64,000 nt of DNA from Thermoanaerobacterium aotearoense. GTDB taxonomy: Bacteria > Bacillota > Thermoanaerobacteria > Thermoanaerobacterales > Thermoanaerobacteraceae. Below are positions 54,076-63,413 of the stretch, piece after piece (position 1 is the stretch's first letter; each line of letters opens with the position of its first letter). The DNA is taken from the NCBI RefSeq assembly GCF_009905255.1, contig NZ_CP047602.1:1599501-1663500 (forward strand), in the 5' to 3' direction. The notes beneath the pieces are model-generated. The model was not told the DNA's origin. It searched no databases and saw only the letters and a list, made by a program, of their open reading frames with translations. The position numbers and the translations under genes were made by a program.

Positions 54076-54969
54076 CTATTTTAAAGTTACTTTCATGTCA
54101 TTTATGTTTATAAAACCAAGCTTCTCTGCAGGTCCTTTTTGAACTTCATCAGACATCATAAAATCTAAGAATGCCTTCACAACGCCTTTAGGTTCGCCTT
54201 TAGTGTACATGTGCTCGTACGATGCAATTGGATACGTGCCATTTATGACATTTTCTTTTGTAGGCGCAACACCATTGTACTTCAAAGCTTTTACAGAATC
54301 GTCAAGATAGGAGAACGCAAGATAGCTTATTGCGCCTTTCTTTTCTGCAACTGTCTTTCTAACAGTACCTGAAGCATCTTCTGTCAACGCCAATCCCTGC
54401 ACTTCATCTTGTCCACCTAATACGATTTTCTTAAAAGTAGCTCTTGTACCTGAACTTGTAGGTCTATTTATTACAACAATAGGTTCGTCTGGACCGCCAA
54501 CTTCTTTCCAATTTTTTATCTTGCCTGTAAATATGTCTACCAATTGTTGCTGCGTCAAATTGTCTATCGTCACGTCTTTATTGACAACAACAGCAAAACC
54601 TACAACAGCAACTTTGTGATCTACCAATGATTTTGCATCAATACCTGATTTCTCTTCTGCGTATATGTCTGAATCGCCTATATCCGCTGCGCCTTGTGCT
54701 ACCTGCGTCAAACCAGTACCACTTCCGCCGCCTTGGACATTGATAGTCGCATTAGGATATTTTTGATTAAATAATGTAGCTGCTTGCTCTACTAAGGGCT
54801 GTAAAGCTGTAGAACCAACTGCTGTTGCAGTGCCAGAAATATCTTGATTGCTACTTGATTGATTAGATGATCCTGAATTATTAGTATTTGGACCACATGC
54901 AGAAAATAAAAACACACTTAAAACCATCAATACAGACAACAAAACTTTTGCTATTTTACTCTTCGACAT
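54076..54969 (-). CDS. pstS: Phosphate-binding lipoprotein PstS
   Basis: 297 residues. Signal peptide with lipobox LFSAC (Cys about 25), low-complexity NSGSSNQSSSNQ linker, then the PBP fold with GSTALQPL near 50, GGGSGTGLTQV near 80, NRPTSSGTRATF near 170. Captures phosphate for PstCAB. ATG 54969 follows GGAGGTG. Four Pho boxes precede it. Confidence 0.96.
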   Translation of the reverse strand: MSKSKIAKVLLSVLMVLSVFLFSACGPNTNNSGSSNQSSSNQDISGTATAVGSTALQPLVEQAATLFNQKYPNATINVQGGGSGTGLTQVAQGAADIGDSDIYAEEKSGIDAKSLVDHKVAVVGFAVVVNKDVTIDNLTQQQLVDIFTGKIKNWKEVGGPDEPIVVINRPTSSGTRATFKKIVLGGQDEVQGLALTEDASGTVRKTVAEKKGAISYLAFSYLDDSVKALKYNGVAPTKENVINGTYPIASYEHMYTKGEPKGVVKAFLDFMMSDEVQKGPAEKLGFININDMKVTLK

Positions 54970-55000
54970 AATTGCACCTCCGTATTTTTTTTACAAGTTT

Positions 55001-55054
55001 AGTATAACAGTCTATTGTAAAGCCTGTATTAAGCTTGTGTTAAAATCATGTAAA
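55001..55054 (-). promoter_or_regulatory. Pho boxes and -10 of the pst operon
   Basis: Minus-strand TTTACA (55054-55049), TTAACA (55043-55038), TTAATA (55032-55027) and TTTACA (55021-55016) repeat every 11 bp, matching the PhoP half-site TTAACA. Nine bases later comes TATACT (55006-55001). Only the PhoP-activated arrangement gives a working -35 region, so expression should depend on phosphorylated PhoP. Confidence 0.8.
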
Positions 55055-55062
55055 ATCATGTA

Positions 55063-56424
55063 CTATTTTTGCTCTTTAGGCAAAATAATCGTAAATTTTG
55101 TGCCTTTGCCAATCTCGCTTTCAACAGCAATAGTACCTTTCATGGATTCTACAATGTGTTTTACAATTGCAAGCCCCAGTCCAGTGCCACCTAATTTTCT
55201 GGATCTTCCTTTATCGACACGATAAAATCTCTCAAAAAGTCTCGGTATATTTTCCTTTGATATGCCTATTCCGCTGTCTTCTACTTCTATTACGACATTA
55301 TTTTCTCTATCGTTTGTGGTGACTTTCACATATCCACCTTCAGGAGTATACTTTATGCCATTGTCAACAAGATTAATAATCATCTGCCTAAGTCTATCCT
55401 TGCTGGTCTTAATCACAACATTCCTGCAGTTCAAATCTTTTATAAGCCTTATATTTTTATCATTAGCAGTCTTTTCCATAATATAAAAAATCTCATTAAT
55501 CTCTTCATCAATTGCAATATCCTCTTTTACAAAACCTTCTTTTAAATTTTCTATCTCAGAAAGCGTTAAAATGTCATTTATTAGCCTTGTAAGCCTTTCA
55601 GCTTCAAATTCGATGATCTCTAAAAATCTGTCCCTTCTCTCAACATTATCAATTGCGCCTTCCCTTAATGTCTCAATAAAACCTCTTATAGAAGTAAGTG
55701 GCGTCCTTAACTCATGTGATACATTTGCCACAAAATCACTTCTGATTTTTTCTAACTTTCTAATTTCCGTTATATCATTTATTATGACAACAAATCCTAA
55801 TTTTTTATGCGTGACTTGATGAACGATTGGACTGGAGTATATTTTTAGATGTTTGTTAAATGTGTCAATCTCAAAGTTATCTATATTGTATCCCTTATCC
55901 TTTATGATTTTTTCTAAAACATCGTGAAATTTCGAATTTCTCACAACATCCAATATGTGTTTCCCAACTGCATAATTGTCCTTAATGCCAAGCATTGTCC
56001 GAGCCGAATCATTTATGAGCAAAATTTTCTCATTTTCGTCAAAAGCTACAACGCCATTTACTAAACTTTTCAAGATAGCTTCTAACTTTGCATTTCTATC
56101 GTACAGCTCGTCTATCGTCTCTTGAAGCTTGTCCGACATTGTATTTATGGCAAATGATAATTGACCAATCTCATCGATTGATTTTATCTCAATTCTATGC
56201 TCGTAATTGCCTTTCGTTATCTCTTTAGCAACATCGGTAATCTCATTGATAGGCTGAACAATACCTTTTATTAGCCTGTAACCAAAAAAGTTGCTGACAA
56301 TTAGCCCAAAAAGCATCCCGATGACAAACCTCACCATTGACACTTTCCCAATAAAAAAAAATGATGTTGCCAAGATGCCTAAAAAGCTTATGATAAAATA
56401 GGTGTAGTACAGTTTTTTAAACAT
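55063..56424 (-). CDS. phoR: Phosphate-sensing histidine kinase PhoR
   Basis: About 453 residues: two N-terminal helices (4-22, 30-52) with almost no outer loop, HAMP near 52-105, a PAS domain near 110-215, then VSHELRTPLTSIRGF near 240, DSGIGISKENIP and GGTGLGLAIVKHI. Lack of a sensor domain fits sensing through PstSCAB and PhoU. ATG 56424 follows AGGTGAAA; the GTG at 56433 lies further into phoP. Confidence 0.94.
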   Translation of the reverse strand: MFKKLYYTYFIISFLGILATSFFFIGKVSMVRFVIGMLFGLIVSNFFGYRLIKGIVQPINEITDVAKEITKGNYEHRIEIKSIDEIGQLSFAINTMSDKLQETIDELYDRNAKLEAILKSLVNGVVAFDENEKILLINDSARTMLGIKDNYAVGKHILDVVRNSKFHDVLEKIIKDKGYNIDNFEIDTFNKHLKIYSSPIVHQVTHKKLGFVVIINDITEIRKLEKIRSDFVANVSHELRTPLTSIRGFIETLREGAIDNVERRDRFLEIIEFEAERLTRLINDILTLSEIENLKEGFVKEDIAIDEEINEIFYIMEKTANDKNIRLIKDLNCRNVVIKTSKDRLRQMIINLVDNGIKYTPEGGYVKVTTNDRENNVVIEVEDSGIGISKENIPRLFERFYRVDKGRSRKLGGTGLGLAIVKHIVESMKGTIAVESEIGKGTKFTIILPKEQK

Positions 56425-57124
56425 CACTTTCACCTGTATCCTTTAATTTGTACCCGATGCCACGTACAGTTTCAATATATACTGGAAGCTTATCGTCATC
56501 TTCTATCTTTTTTCTCAAATGCCGTATGTGGACATCTACAGTTCTTGTTTCGCCAGCGTATTCATATCCCCATACCTTGTCCAACAAATAATCTCGAGTC
56601 AAAACTTTGCCTCGATTTTTTGATAGAAGCTTTAAAAGCTCAAACTCTTTTAAAGTGAGATCAAGCAATTCATTGCCTTTATAAACCAAATGCTTTTCAG
56701 TATCTATCGTAATATCTCCAAACTTAATGATCTCATTATCTTCAGACTCATTTTTAGATCTTCTTAACACTACTTTAATCCTTGCCAGAAGCTCTCTTAT
56801 GCTAAAAGGCTTTGTAATGTAATCATCTGCCCCAAGTTCCAATCCTAATATCTTGTCTACTTCTTCGCTCTTTGCAGTCAGCATAATTATAGGGATGTTT
56901 TTAAGATGTTCATCTGATTTTAACTTCTTACACACATCTATGCCATCTATATCTGGAAGCATCAAATCTAAAAGAACCAGATCAGGATTCGTTTCTTTAC
57001 ATTTCTCAAGGCCATCTTTGCCATTATCAGTCAAGACAACATTATACCCTTGTGCTTCCAAATTATACCTTAGCAATTCTAAAATATGGGCTTCATCTTC
57101 AATAACAAGAATTGTATGTGCCAA
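56417..57124 (-). CDS. phoP: Phosphate response regulator PhoP
   Basis: 235 residues: receiver with VIEDEAHIL, Asp in LVLLDLMLPDIDG and Lys in MLTAKSE, winged helix ending RTVDVHIRHLRKKIEDD. TTG 57124 follows GGAGGTG by five bases, whereas the longer frame would overlap nrdR. It starts 40 bases after nrdR and overlaps phoR by 8 bases. Confidence 0.94.
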   Translation of the reverse strand: MAHTILVIEDEAHILELLRYNLEAQGYNVVLTDNGKDGLEKCKETNPDLVLLDLMLPDIDGIDVCKKLKSDEHLKNIPIIMLTAKSEEVDKILGLELGADDYITKPFSIRELLARIKVVLRRSKNESEDNEIIKFGDITIDTEKHLVYKGNELLDLTLKEFELLKLLSKNRGKVLTRDYLLDKVWGYEYAGETRTVDVHIRHLRKKIEDDDKLPVYIETVRGIGYKLKDTGESDV

Positions 57125-57164
57125 AATTGCACCTCCTAAGTACCTCATGTACAAAAATAAAGAT

Positions 57165-57632
57165 TCATTTCTTCTCCTCGGTATCATTTAGCAATTTTTT
57201 TAGCTCGTCCATAAAAGTGTTTATGTCTTTAAATTGTCTGTAAACAGATGCAAATCTTACATACGCCACTTCATCAACATTTTTAAGCTTTTCCATCACC
57301 ATCTCTCCAATTTTAGCAGATGTGATTTCCTTTTCATAAGAATTGTAAATATCTCTTTCTATTTCATCTGTCAACTCTTCTAATTTTTGAATAGGAACAG
57401 GCCTTTTTTCACAAGCCTTTATCATGCCTCTTAGTATTTTATCCCTGTCATAAGACTCTCTGCTTAAATCTTTCTTTATTACCAGAATTGGAACTTGCTC
57501 GACTTTTTCATAAGTGGTAAACCTTTTGCCGCAATTTATGCATTCCCGCCTTCTCCTTATTGAAGTAGAATCATCGGTAGGTCGAGAATCAATCACTTTA
57601 GAATCTAAATAACCGCAAAAAGGACATTTCAA
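57165..57632 (-). CDS. nrdR: Transcriptional repressor NrdR
   Basis: 155 residues: zinc ribbon with CPFCG (3-7) and CINCGKRF (about 31), then an ATP-cone domain ([20 protein letters not shown]). Controls ribonucleotide reductase genes by sensing ATP/dATP. TTG 57632 with AAAGGA upstream. No nrd gene or NrdR box is seen in the window. Confidence 0.95.
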   Translation of the reverse strand: MKCPFCGYLDSKVIDSRPTDDSTSIRRRRECINCGKRFTTYEKVEQVPILVIKKDLSRESYDRDKILRGMIKACEKRPVPIQKLEELTDEIERDIYNSYEKEITSAKIGEMVMEKLKNVDEVAYVRFASVYRQFKDINTFMDELKKLLNDTEEKK

Positions 57633-57720
57633 AAATTATCATTCCTTTCGTCACAACCGATCAAAAAACTTTTTTCATCGACAATTGCTAATAAAATTAT
57701 AATAAAATTGATGTAAATAG

Positions 57721-57972
57721 TCAAACTTGTGTTACATCTTCGTTAATATCAATTAGTATAACATCTTCTCCTATTTTTTTTACAGAATGCCATGGTATGT
57801 ACAAGTCCTGATCCTTTGAAAAAAGTCTAAATCCTTTTGTCTCGCCTGGTATTATAAATCCATCTACTTTGCCTTCCTCCAAGTTTACTTCTATGTCGAT
57901 GATATTGCCAAGTCTCTTGCCGGTTTTTACATCAATTACGTCTTTATCTCTTAAATCTGATGTTTTAAACAT
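57721..57972 (-). CDS. YlmC/YmxH-type PRC-barrel protein
   Basis: 83 residues, starting MFKTSDLRDKDVIDVKTGKRLGNIIDIEV, a single PRC-barrel. Family linked to sporulation gene neighbourhoods; function not established. GGGGG ribosome-binding site. Lies between sigG and nrdR. Confidence 0.85.
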   Translation of the reverse strand: MFKTSDLRDKDVIDVKTGKRLGNIIDIEVNLEEGKVDGFIIPGETKGFRLFSKDQDLYIPWHSVKKIGEDVILIDINEDVTQV

Positions 57973-58041
57973 TTCGATTCCCCCTTCAAATCTTTATACT
58001 AAAAATATATGCAGTTATTCTTATCAAATTACAATAGAAAA

Positions 58042-58059
58042 ACTTGCCATAAGGCAAGT
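58042..58059 (-). terminator. Terminator of sigG
   Basis: Minus-strand stem ACTTGCC / GGCAAGT, loop TTAT, followed by TTTTTC. Confidence 0.72.
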
Positions 58060-58829
58060 CATATATATTTTCTCATGTGGGATAATGCTGATTTTTCAAG
58101 TCTTGACACTTGAGCTTGTGATATGCCAATCTCTTTTGCAACCTCCATTTGAGTTTTTCCTTCAAAGAAGCGCATCGTCAATATCATCTTTTCTCTGTCG
58201 TTTAACTTCTTTATCGCCTCCTTTAATGCTATTTGTTCCAACCATACTTCGTCTACGTTTTTTTCATCGCCAATCTGGTCCATCACGTATATTGCGTCTC
58301 CACCATCATGGTATATTGGCTCAAAAAGTGACACAGGATCTTGTATAGCATCAAGTGCAAAAACCACTTCTTCTCTCGGTATGTTTAATTCTTTCGCTAT
58401 ATCGCCAACCGTAGGTTCTTTTGAATTTTCATTGACAAGTTTATCTCTTACTTGCAAAGCCTTATATGCCACATCTCTCAATGATCTGCTAACCCTAATA
58501 GAATTGTTATCTCTTAAATACCGTCTGATCTCTCCAATGATCATTGGCACTGCATACGTTGAAAATTTCACGTTCTGATTTAAATCAAAATTATCTATCG
58601 CCTTAATCAAGCCTATACAGCCAACTTGAAACAAATCATCTACATACTCGCCACGATTGTTAAATCTTTGTATAACGCTTAATACAAGTCTCAAATTTCC
58701 ATTTATGAATTCTTCTCTGGCGCTTTTATCGCCGTTTTTCATTCTTAAAAGCAGTTCCTTTTGTTTAGCGCCTTTTAGTACAGGTAACTTGGAAGTATTT
58801 ACTCCGCAGATCTCTACTTTATTATTCAT
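58059..58829 (-). CDS. sigG: Sporulation sigma factor G
   Basis: 256 residues: region 2 (NLRLVLSVIQRFNNRGEYVDDLFQVG), region 3, and region 4 helix-turn-helix KTQMEVAKEIGISQAQVSRLE. Forespore late sigma. ATG 58829 (NNKVEICGVNTSKLP) is typical of SigG and follows GGAGGA; the longer frame is discarded. Follows sigE as in most endospore formers. Confidence 0.96.
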   Translation of the reverse strand: MNNKVEICGVNTSKLPVLKGAKQKELLLRMKNGDKSAREEFINGNLRLVLSVIQRFNNRGEYVDDLFQVGCIGLIKAIDNFDLNQNVKFSTYAVPMIIGEIRRYLRDNNSIRVSRSLRDVAYKALQVRDKLVNENSKEPTVGDIAKELNIPREEVVFALDAIQDPVSLFEPIYHDGGDAIYVMDQIGDEKNVDEVWLEQIALKEAIKKLNDREKMILTMRFFEGKTQMEVAKEIGISQAQVSRLEKSALSHMRKYI

Positions 58830-58894
58830 ATGCCCATCCTCCAAATGTATTGGTTAATTTTAAGTATTACCTGCGGAGCAAATTTTATTCAATT

Positions 58895-59620
58895 TTAAAC
58901 TAATCTATTTATTTCTTTTTTGAGTCTTTTTAAAATCCTTTTTTCCAGCCTTGAAATGTAGGACTGCGATATGCCTAATAGGTCAGCTACTTCCTTTTGA
59001 GTCATTTCTGTTCCACCGCTGAGTCCAAACCTCAATCCTATGATTCGCTTTTCTCTATCAGATAGCTTTTTTAATGCATTTTTCAATAATTGTTTGTCGA
59101 CTTCGTCTTCAATGATTTTATACACCAACTCATTGTCTGTGCCTAAAATATCTGAAAGAAGAAGCTCATTCCCATCCCAATCAATATTCAGTGGTTCATC
59201 AAATGAAACCTCCATTCTGGTCTTGCTGTTTCTCCTTAAATACATGAGTATTTCATTTTCTATGCATCTTGATGCATAAGTAGCCAGTTTTATCTTTTTA
59301 CGAGGATTGAATGTATTTATTGACTTAATAAGTCCAATAGTTCCTATGGAAATAAGATCTTCTATTCCTACTCCAGTATTCTCGAATTTTTTTGCAATAT
59401 AGACTACAAGGCGCAAATTCCTCTCGATTAACATTGACTTGGCTTCATTATCGCCTGCTTCCATTTTCGCTATCAAAAACATTTCTTCTTCTGCTGAAAG
59501 AGGAGGAGGCAAAGCCTCACTGCCGCCAACATAAAAGATCGAATCTCGAATTTTCAGTTTTGTCAACACTTTTAGTATTGCCAACTGAATAGTTACTTTC
59601 ACTTTTGTCTTAATATTCAC
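58895..59620 (-). CDS. sigE: Sporulation sigma factor E (pro-form)
   Basis: 241 residues: a pro-sequence of about 27 residues ([18 protein letters not shown]) with the SpoIIGA cleavage region [14 protein letters not shown], then regions 2 to 4 with [19 protein letters not shown]. Mother-cell sigma. GTG 59620 follows GGAGGG. 15 bases after spoIIGA, one operon. Confidence 0.96.
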   Translation of the reverse strand: MNIKTKVKVTIQLAILKVLTKLKIRDSIFYVGGSEALPPPLSAEEEMFLIAKMEAGDNEAKSMLIERNLRLVVYIAKKFENTGVGIEDLISIGTIGLIKSINTFNPRKKIKLATYASRCIENEILMYLRRNSKTRMEVSFDEPLNIDWDGNELLLSDILGTDNELVYKIIEDEVDKQLLKNALKKLSDREKRIIGLRFGLSGGTEMTQKEVADLLGISQSYISRLEKRILKRLKKEINRLV

Positions 59621-59635
59621 CGCATCATCCCTCCA

Positions 59636-60478
59636 TTAATTTAGCAATTCTGTACCTATAAGTGCTTCATAATCTGAAGTCTCATTTAACTTTTTGAAAT
59701 ATATTCCTACAATCACATTCTTTTGCGATTTTCTATATCCATCAATCTCCAAATTGTCAGGTATAAACCCTATCAAAATCCCGCTGTCGTTTCCAATAGA
59801 ATTAAAAGGCACTAATCTCAACCTCTTAAGCCATTTATCGTCATCTATGACTTTAGTCATTTCAAATATGGATTCACTTCTCATAGAATCAAACACATTT
59901 TTTAATTTTTCTGGCAGCAATTCTTTTATAGCATCGTATTCTACTATTGCAACAGGATAATTAGAAATAGGATCATGCAATGTGTTGCCTGTATCCAATA
60001 TTGCCTTTACATCTTTACCTTTATTATCCATGTCTATATGTAGTCTATACAGAATACTGCTTTCTATATTCTTTTTTGATATATAGCCCCAACTAATATA
60101 AGTCAGAAGTATTGCAAGCAATACTGCTGCCACTATGATCTGCCTGATGTCTATGTTAACAACATAAATCAATGCAAAAGCCGTTCCACCTATTATAAAT
60201 GAAACCAGATAAAAAATGCTTAAGACTTTTATAAACTCATAAAATCTGTTAAATCCAAATGCAATTGCTACCATTAAAATAGATATTATTATTTTAAATG
60301 CAAGTGAATAAATTATATTAGGTAAAGAAAAAAATATTAGAATCACATACAAAGCACCTAAAGCAGACGAAAAAATCAACTTTGCATTATTGGCATTCGA
60401 TCTGGAAAATCTCTTAGTCAAATATAAAATTATATAATTTATAATCAAGTTTTCAATAAAAATTACATCGGCGTACAC
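59636..60478 (-). CDS. spoIIGA: Sigma-E processing peptidase SpoIIGA
   Basis: Five N-terminal helices (to about 155) and a cytoplasmic aspartic-protease domain with LDTGNTLHDPISNYP near 162. Cleaves pro-sigma-E after the septum forms. GTG 60478 gives MYADVIFIENL, which aligns with MKIYLDVIW of Bacillus, and GGAG lies nine bases upstream; TTG 60493 is the alternative. Confidence 0.9.
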   Translation of the reverse strand: MYADVIFIENLIINYIILYLTKRFSRSNANNAKLIFSSALGALYVILIFFSLPNIIYSLAFKIIISILMVAIAFGFNRFYEFIKVLSIFYLVSFIIGGTAFALIYVVNIDIRQIIVAAVLLAILLTYISWGYISKKNIESSILYRLHIDMDNKGKDVKAILDTGNTLHDPISNYPVAIVEYDAIKELLPEKLKNVFDSMRSESIFEMTKVIDDDKWLKRLRLVPFNSIGNDSGILIGFIPDNLEIDGYRKSQKNVIVGIYFKKLNETSDYEALIGTELLN

Positions 60479-60493
60479 TCCTATCAGCTCCAA

Positions 60494-60670
60494 ATAATTT
60501 TAAAAACTACCTAAACTATGTATATTCATTCCACAACCCTTTATTCCTATTATAATAAAAAAATATCGATAAAAATGTTATAATTTGGCACTAAATTTTA
60601 TCTGTTGTTAATATCTTTTTAAAGAATTTTATACATTAATGTTAATTAATGTAGTTAAAAAGGCATTAAA
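60494..60670. other. spoIIGA upstream region
   Basis: About 180 bases without a gene. It holds a minus-strand TATAAT near 60552 preceded by TTTATCGATA, a possible promoter. No clear Spo0A box (TGNCGAA) was seen. Confidence 0.4.
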
Positions 60671-60704
60671 AAACACCTTAATTAAAATATTAATTAAGGT
60701 GTTT
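60671..60704 (-). terminator. Terminator of the ftsAZ operon
   Basis: Perfect 15-bp stem AAACACCTTAATTAA / TTAATTAAGGTGTTT, loop AATA, then T residues. Confidence 0.85.
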
Positions 60705-60710
60705 CTATTT

Positions 60711-61799
60711 TTACTTTCTACCTCTTCTCAAGAAAGTAGGAATGTCAAGGTCGTCATTGTCAAACTTTATAACCTCGTTTATGTCTTTAACTTCGCTTTG
60801 TTTTGCGATTTCCTTTTCTATTTTCGGTTTCTTTTCACTTTCAAATCTCTTTTCAAACCCTGTTGCAATTACTGTAATCCTAATCTGATCCTCTAAGCTT
60901 TCATCAATAACTGCACCAAATATGATATTTGCATCAGGATCTGCCGTTTCATATATGTAATTAGCTGCTTCGTTAACCTCAAATATGCTTAAGTTAGTTC
61001 CACCGGCTATATTTAACAATATTCCTCTCGCACCTTCTATCGATGTTTCTAAAAGTGGACTTTGAACCGCTTGCTTAGCTGCTTCGGTAGCTTTATTTTC
61101 ACCAGATGCTATTCCTATGCCCATGTGTGCAAGACCTGTTTCCATCATGATGGTCTTAACATCAGCAAAATCAACATTGACAAGACCAGGCACTGCAATC
61201 AAGTCAGAAATACCTTGGACACCTTGTCTTAAAACATCATCTGCAATCTTAAACGCATCTAACATCGATGTCTTTTTCTCTGCCACCTGCAACAGTCTAT
61301 CATTTGGAATCGTGACAAGTGCGTCTACGTGTTTTTTAAGCTCACTTATCCCCATTTCAGCGTGAGTCATTCTTTTTTTTCCTTCAAAGGTAAACGGCTT
61401 TGTGACAACTCCAACAGTCAAAATACCTAATTGCTTAGTTATCTCAGCTACTACAGGAGCAGCACCTGTACCTGTACCGCCACCCATACCTGCAGTGATA
61501 AATACCATATCAGCACCGCTTATAATCTTTTCTATCTCATCTTTCGTCTCTTCGGCTGCCTTCTTTCCAATCTCAGGATTTGCACCTGCACCAAGGCCTT
61601 TTGTCAGTTTGTCGCCAATCTGTATTTTTGTCTCAGCCTTTGACATGTAAAGTGCTTGCTTGTCCGTATTAATCGCAATGAATTCTACACCTTTAAGTCC
61701 TGCCTCAATCATCCTGTTTACAGCATTCCCACCGCCACCGCCAACACCAATAACTTTAATATTTGCAAATTGCTCCATATCTGTTTCAATACCTATCAT
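60711..61799 (-). CDS. ftsZ: Cell-division protein FtsZ
   Basis: 362 residues. GTP-binding [11 protein letters not shown] near 18-28, signature [11 protein letters not shown] near 107, T7 loop [11 protein letters not shown] near 208, and a C-terminal [13 protein letters not shown] peptide for binding FtsA. Forms the Z ring; also needed at the sporulation septum. RBS GAGGAGG. Follows ftsA by 17 bases. Confidence 0.97.
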   Translation of the reverse strand: MIGIETDMEQFANIKVIGVGGGGGNAVNRMIEAGLKGVEFIAINTDKQALYMSKAETKIQIGDKLTKGLGAGANPEIGKKAAEETKDEIEKIISGADMVFITAGMGGGTGTGAAPVVAEITKQLGILTVGVVTKPFTFEGKKRMTHAEMGISELKKHVDALVTIPNDRLLQVAEKKTSMLDAFKIADDVLRQGVQGISDLIAVPGLVNVDFADVKTIMMETGLAHMGIGIASGENKATEAAKQAVQSPLLETSIEGARGILLNIAGGTNLSIFEVNEAANYIYETADPDANIIFGAVIDESLEDQIRITVIATGFEKRFESEKKPKIEKEIAKQSEVKDINEVIKFDNDDLDIPTFLRRGRK

Positions 61800-61816
61800 A
61801 TAAGACCCTCCTCATA

Positions 61817-63043
61817 TCATATCCAAAAATCATTAAACCAGTCTTTTATTTTTGACAATACCCCACTTTTCTTTTTGTCCTTTTCTTTCGGAATCTCAGC
61901 TTGCTTTTTATATAGATACTTTCGATTTGCAAAAACATATTTAACGATTCCTACTGCAGTTGAATATACAGGCGTAGAAACTCCAATAGCATTAGGTAAA
62001 CCCAGCCTTACATTTTTGCCTAAAATGCTTTCTGCTAAATCCAGACTGCCTTTTATAAAAGATATTCCTCCTCCGGTTATTACAATATTTGTTGAAATCT
62101 GGTCTATAACATTAGAGTCTTTCATCTCCTCATAAACCATCGTAAAAATTTCACTTGTTCTTGCTTCTATTATATCTATTATATCATTAAGTCTGGTCTC
62201 TTGAGAACTATGATTTGCTATATTTGCTATTTTTACTGTCTCGTCATCCTCTACCTTCACCACGGAACCATACTTCTTCTTTATAATTTCGGCTTCTTCG
62301 AAAGAAATCTTTAACCCGATCGACAAATCGTTGGTTATGTGATTTCCACCAACAGGTATCATGCCTGTATATATCAAATTACCAGACTTAAAGACTGCTA
62401 TATCTGTCACACCAGCGCCTATGTCGATAAGTGCTGCCCCCAGTTCTTTCTCATCTTTGGTCATTATAGCTTCCGCCGTAGCTAATGGCTCTACTATGAT
62501 TCCCGACATGGTATAACCGGCTTTCTTAACACATTTTTCCATATTCTGTACTGCTGTCAAGCTGCCCGTTACAATCGCCGCATCAACTTCCAGCCTTATC
62601 CCTGCCATACCTACAGGATCTTTAATTTCTCCATAACCATCTACTATGTATTCAATAGGAATAAGCTCAATTATCTGTTTATCAGATGGCAAAGCCATTA
62701 TTTTAGCAGCTTGCAACACTCTTTCCACATCTTGTGCGGTTATCTCTTTGTCATCCCTTGTTACAGCAACAAGACCTCTATTTCTATATATTTCAGTAAG
62801 GCCGCCGGGAATTTTTATATAAACCGATGTAACCTTTTGATTCGCCATTCTTTCAGCCTGTTCGACAGATTTTTTAATAGAAAAAGCAGTTGTCTCTATA
62901 TCAACAACAACTCCCTTTCTCATGCCATTGCATGGATACATTCCAATGCCAATTATCCTCAGCTCTCCATTTTTGTCACATTGGCCAATTATAGTGCATA
63001 CTTTTGATGTTCCAATATCAATACCTGTTATGATTTCATTCAA
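61817..63043 (-). CDS. ftsA: Cell-division protein FtsA
   Basis: 408 residues, actin-like: DIGTSKVCTIIG near 8, ALIDIGAGVTDIAVF near 208, VITGGGISF near 325, and a C-terminal amphipathic helix (SKIKDWFNDFWI) that tethers FtsZ to the membrane. TTG 63043 behind GGGGAGGAG. Confidence 0.96.
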   Translation of the reverse strand: MNEIITGIDIGTSKVCTIIGQCDKNGELRIIGIGMYPCNGMRKGVVVDIETTAFSIKKSVEQAERMANQKVTSVYIKIPGGLTEIYRNRGLVAVTRDDKEITAQDVERVLQAAKIMALPSDKQIIELIPIEYIVDGYGEIKDPVGMAGIRLEVDAAIVTGSLTAVQNMEKCVKKAGYTMSGIIVEPLATAEAIMTKDEKELGAALIDIGAGVTDIAVFKSGNLIYTGMIPVGGNHITNDLSIGLKISFEEAEIIKKKYGSVVKVEDDETVKIANIANHSSQETRLNDIIDIIEARTSEIFTMVYEEMKDSNVIDQISTNIVITGGGISFIKGSLDLAESILGKNVRLGLPNAIGVSTPVYSTAVGIVKYVFANRKYLYKKQAEIPKEKDKKKSGVLSKIKDWFNDFWI

Positions 63044-63065
63044 TTAATTCTCCTCCCCTCGGAGT

Positions 63066-63413
63066 TTATTGTTTTTTAGAAAAATTATTCAAAATATATC
63101 TCCGAATATAAGCAAAATTTGTAAACAATCTGCTGCCAAAAGCAAAAATCGCAGCCAAATAAATCGGAACTCCTAACACATCACCTATATAAGCTAAAAC
63201 TGCAGCTAATATAGCATTTCCAAAAAAGCCTGAAATAAAAATAGCATTATTGAATTTATTTTCAAGGCTGGCACGAATTCCACCGAAAACAGAATCTAGT
63301 GCAGCCAGTATGGCAACGGAAAGGTATGATGTATATGCAGGAGGCAAATTAATTGGCAAGAAAAAGCCTATTGCAAGTCCTAAAGCTAAACTTAAAATGA
63401 TAATTAAAGCCAT
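63066..63413 (-). CDS. Small basic protein, DUF1290 (Sbp)
   Basis: 115 residues, about three to four membrane helices (ALIIILSLALGLAIGFFLP), basic C-terminus. Found between divIB/DUF881 and ftsA in many Firmicutes; its function is unclear. ATG 63413 overlaps the DUF881 stop by one base. Confidence 0.88.
   Translation of the reverse strand: MALIIILSLALGLAIGFFLPINLPPAYTSYLSVAILAALDSVFGGIRASLENKFNNAIFISGFFGNAILAAVLAYIGDVLGVPIYLAAIFAFGSRLFTNFAYIRRYILNNFSKKQ

Noticed and set aside
60494-60670. Spo0A boxes at the spoIIGA promoter
   Set aside because: I looked for TGNCGAA on both strands and found no clear copy.
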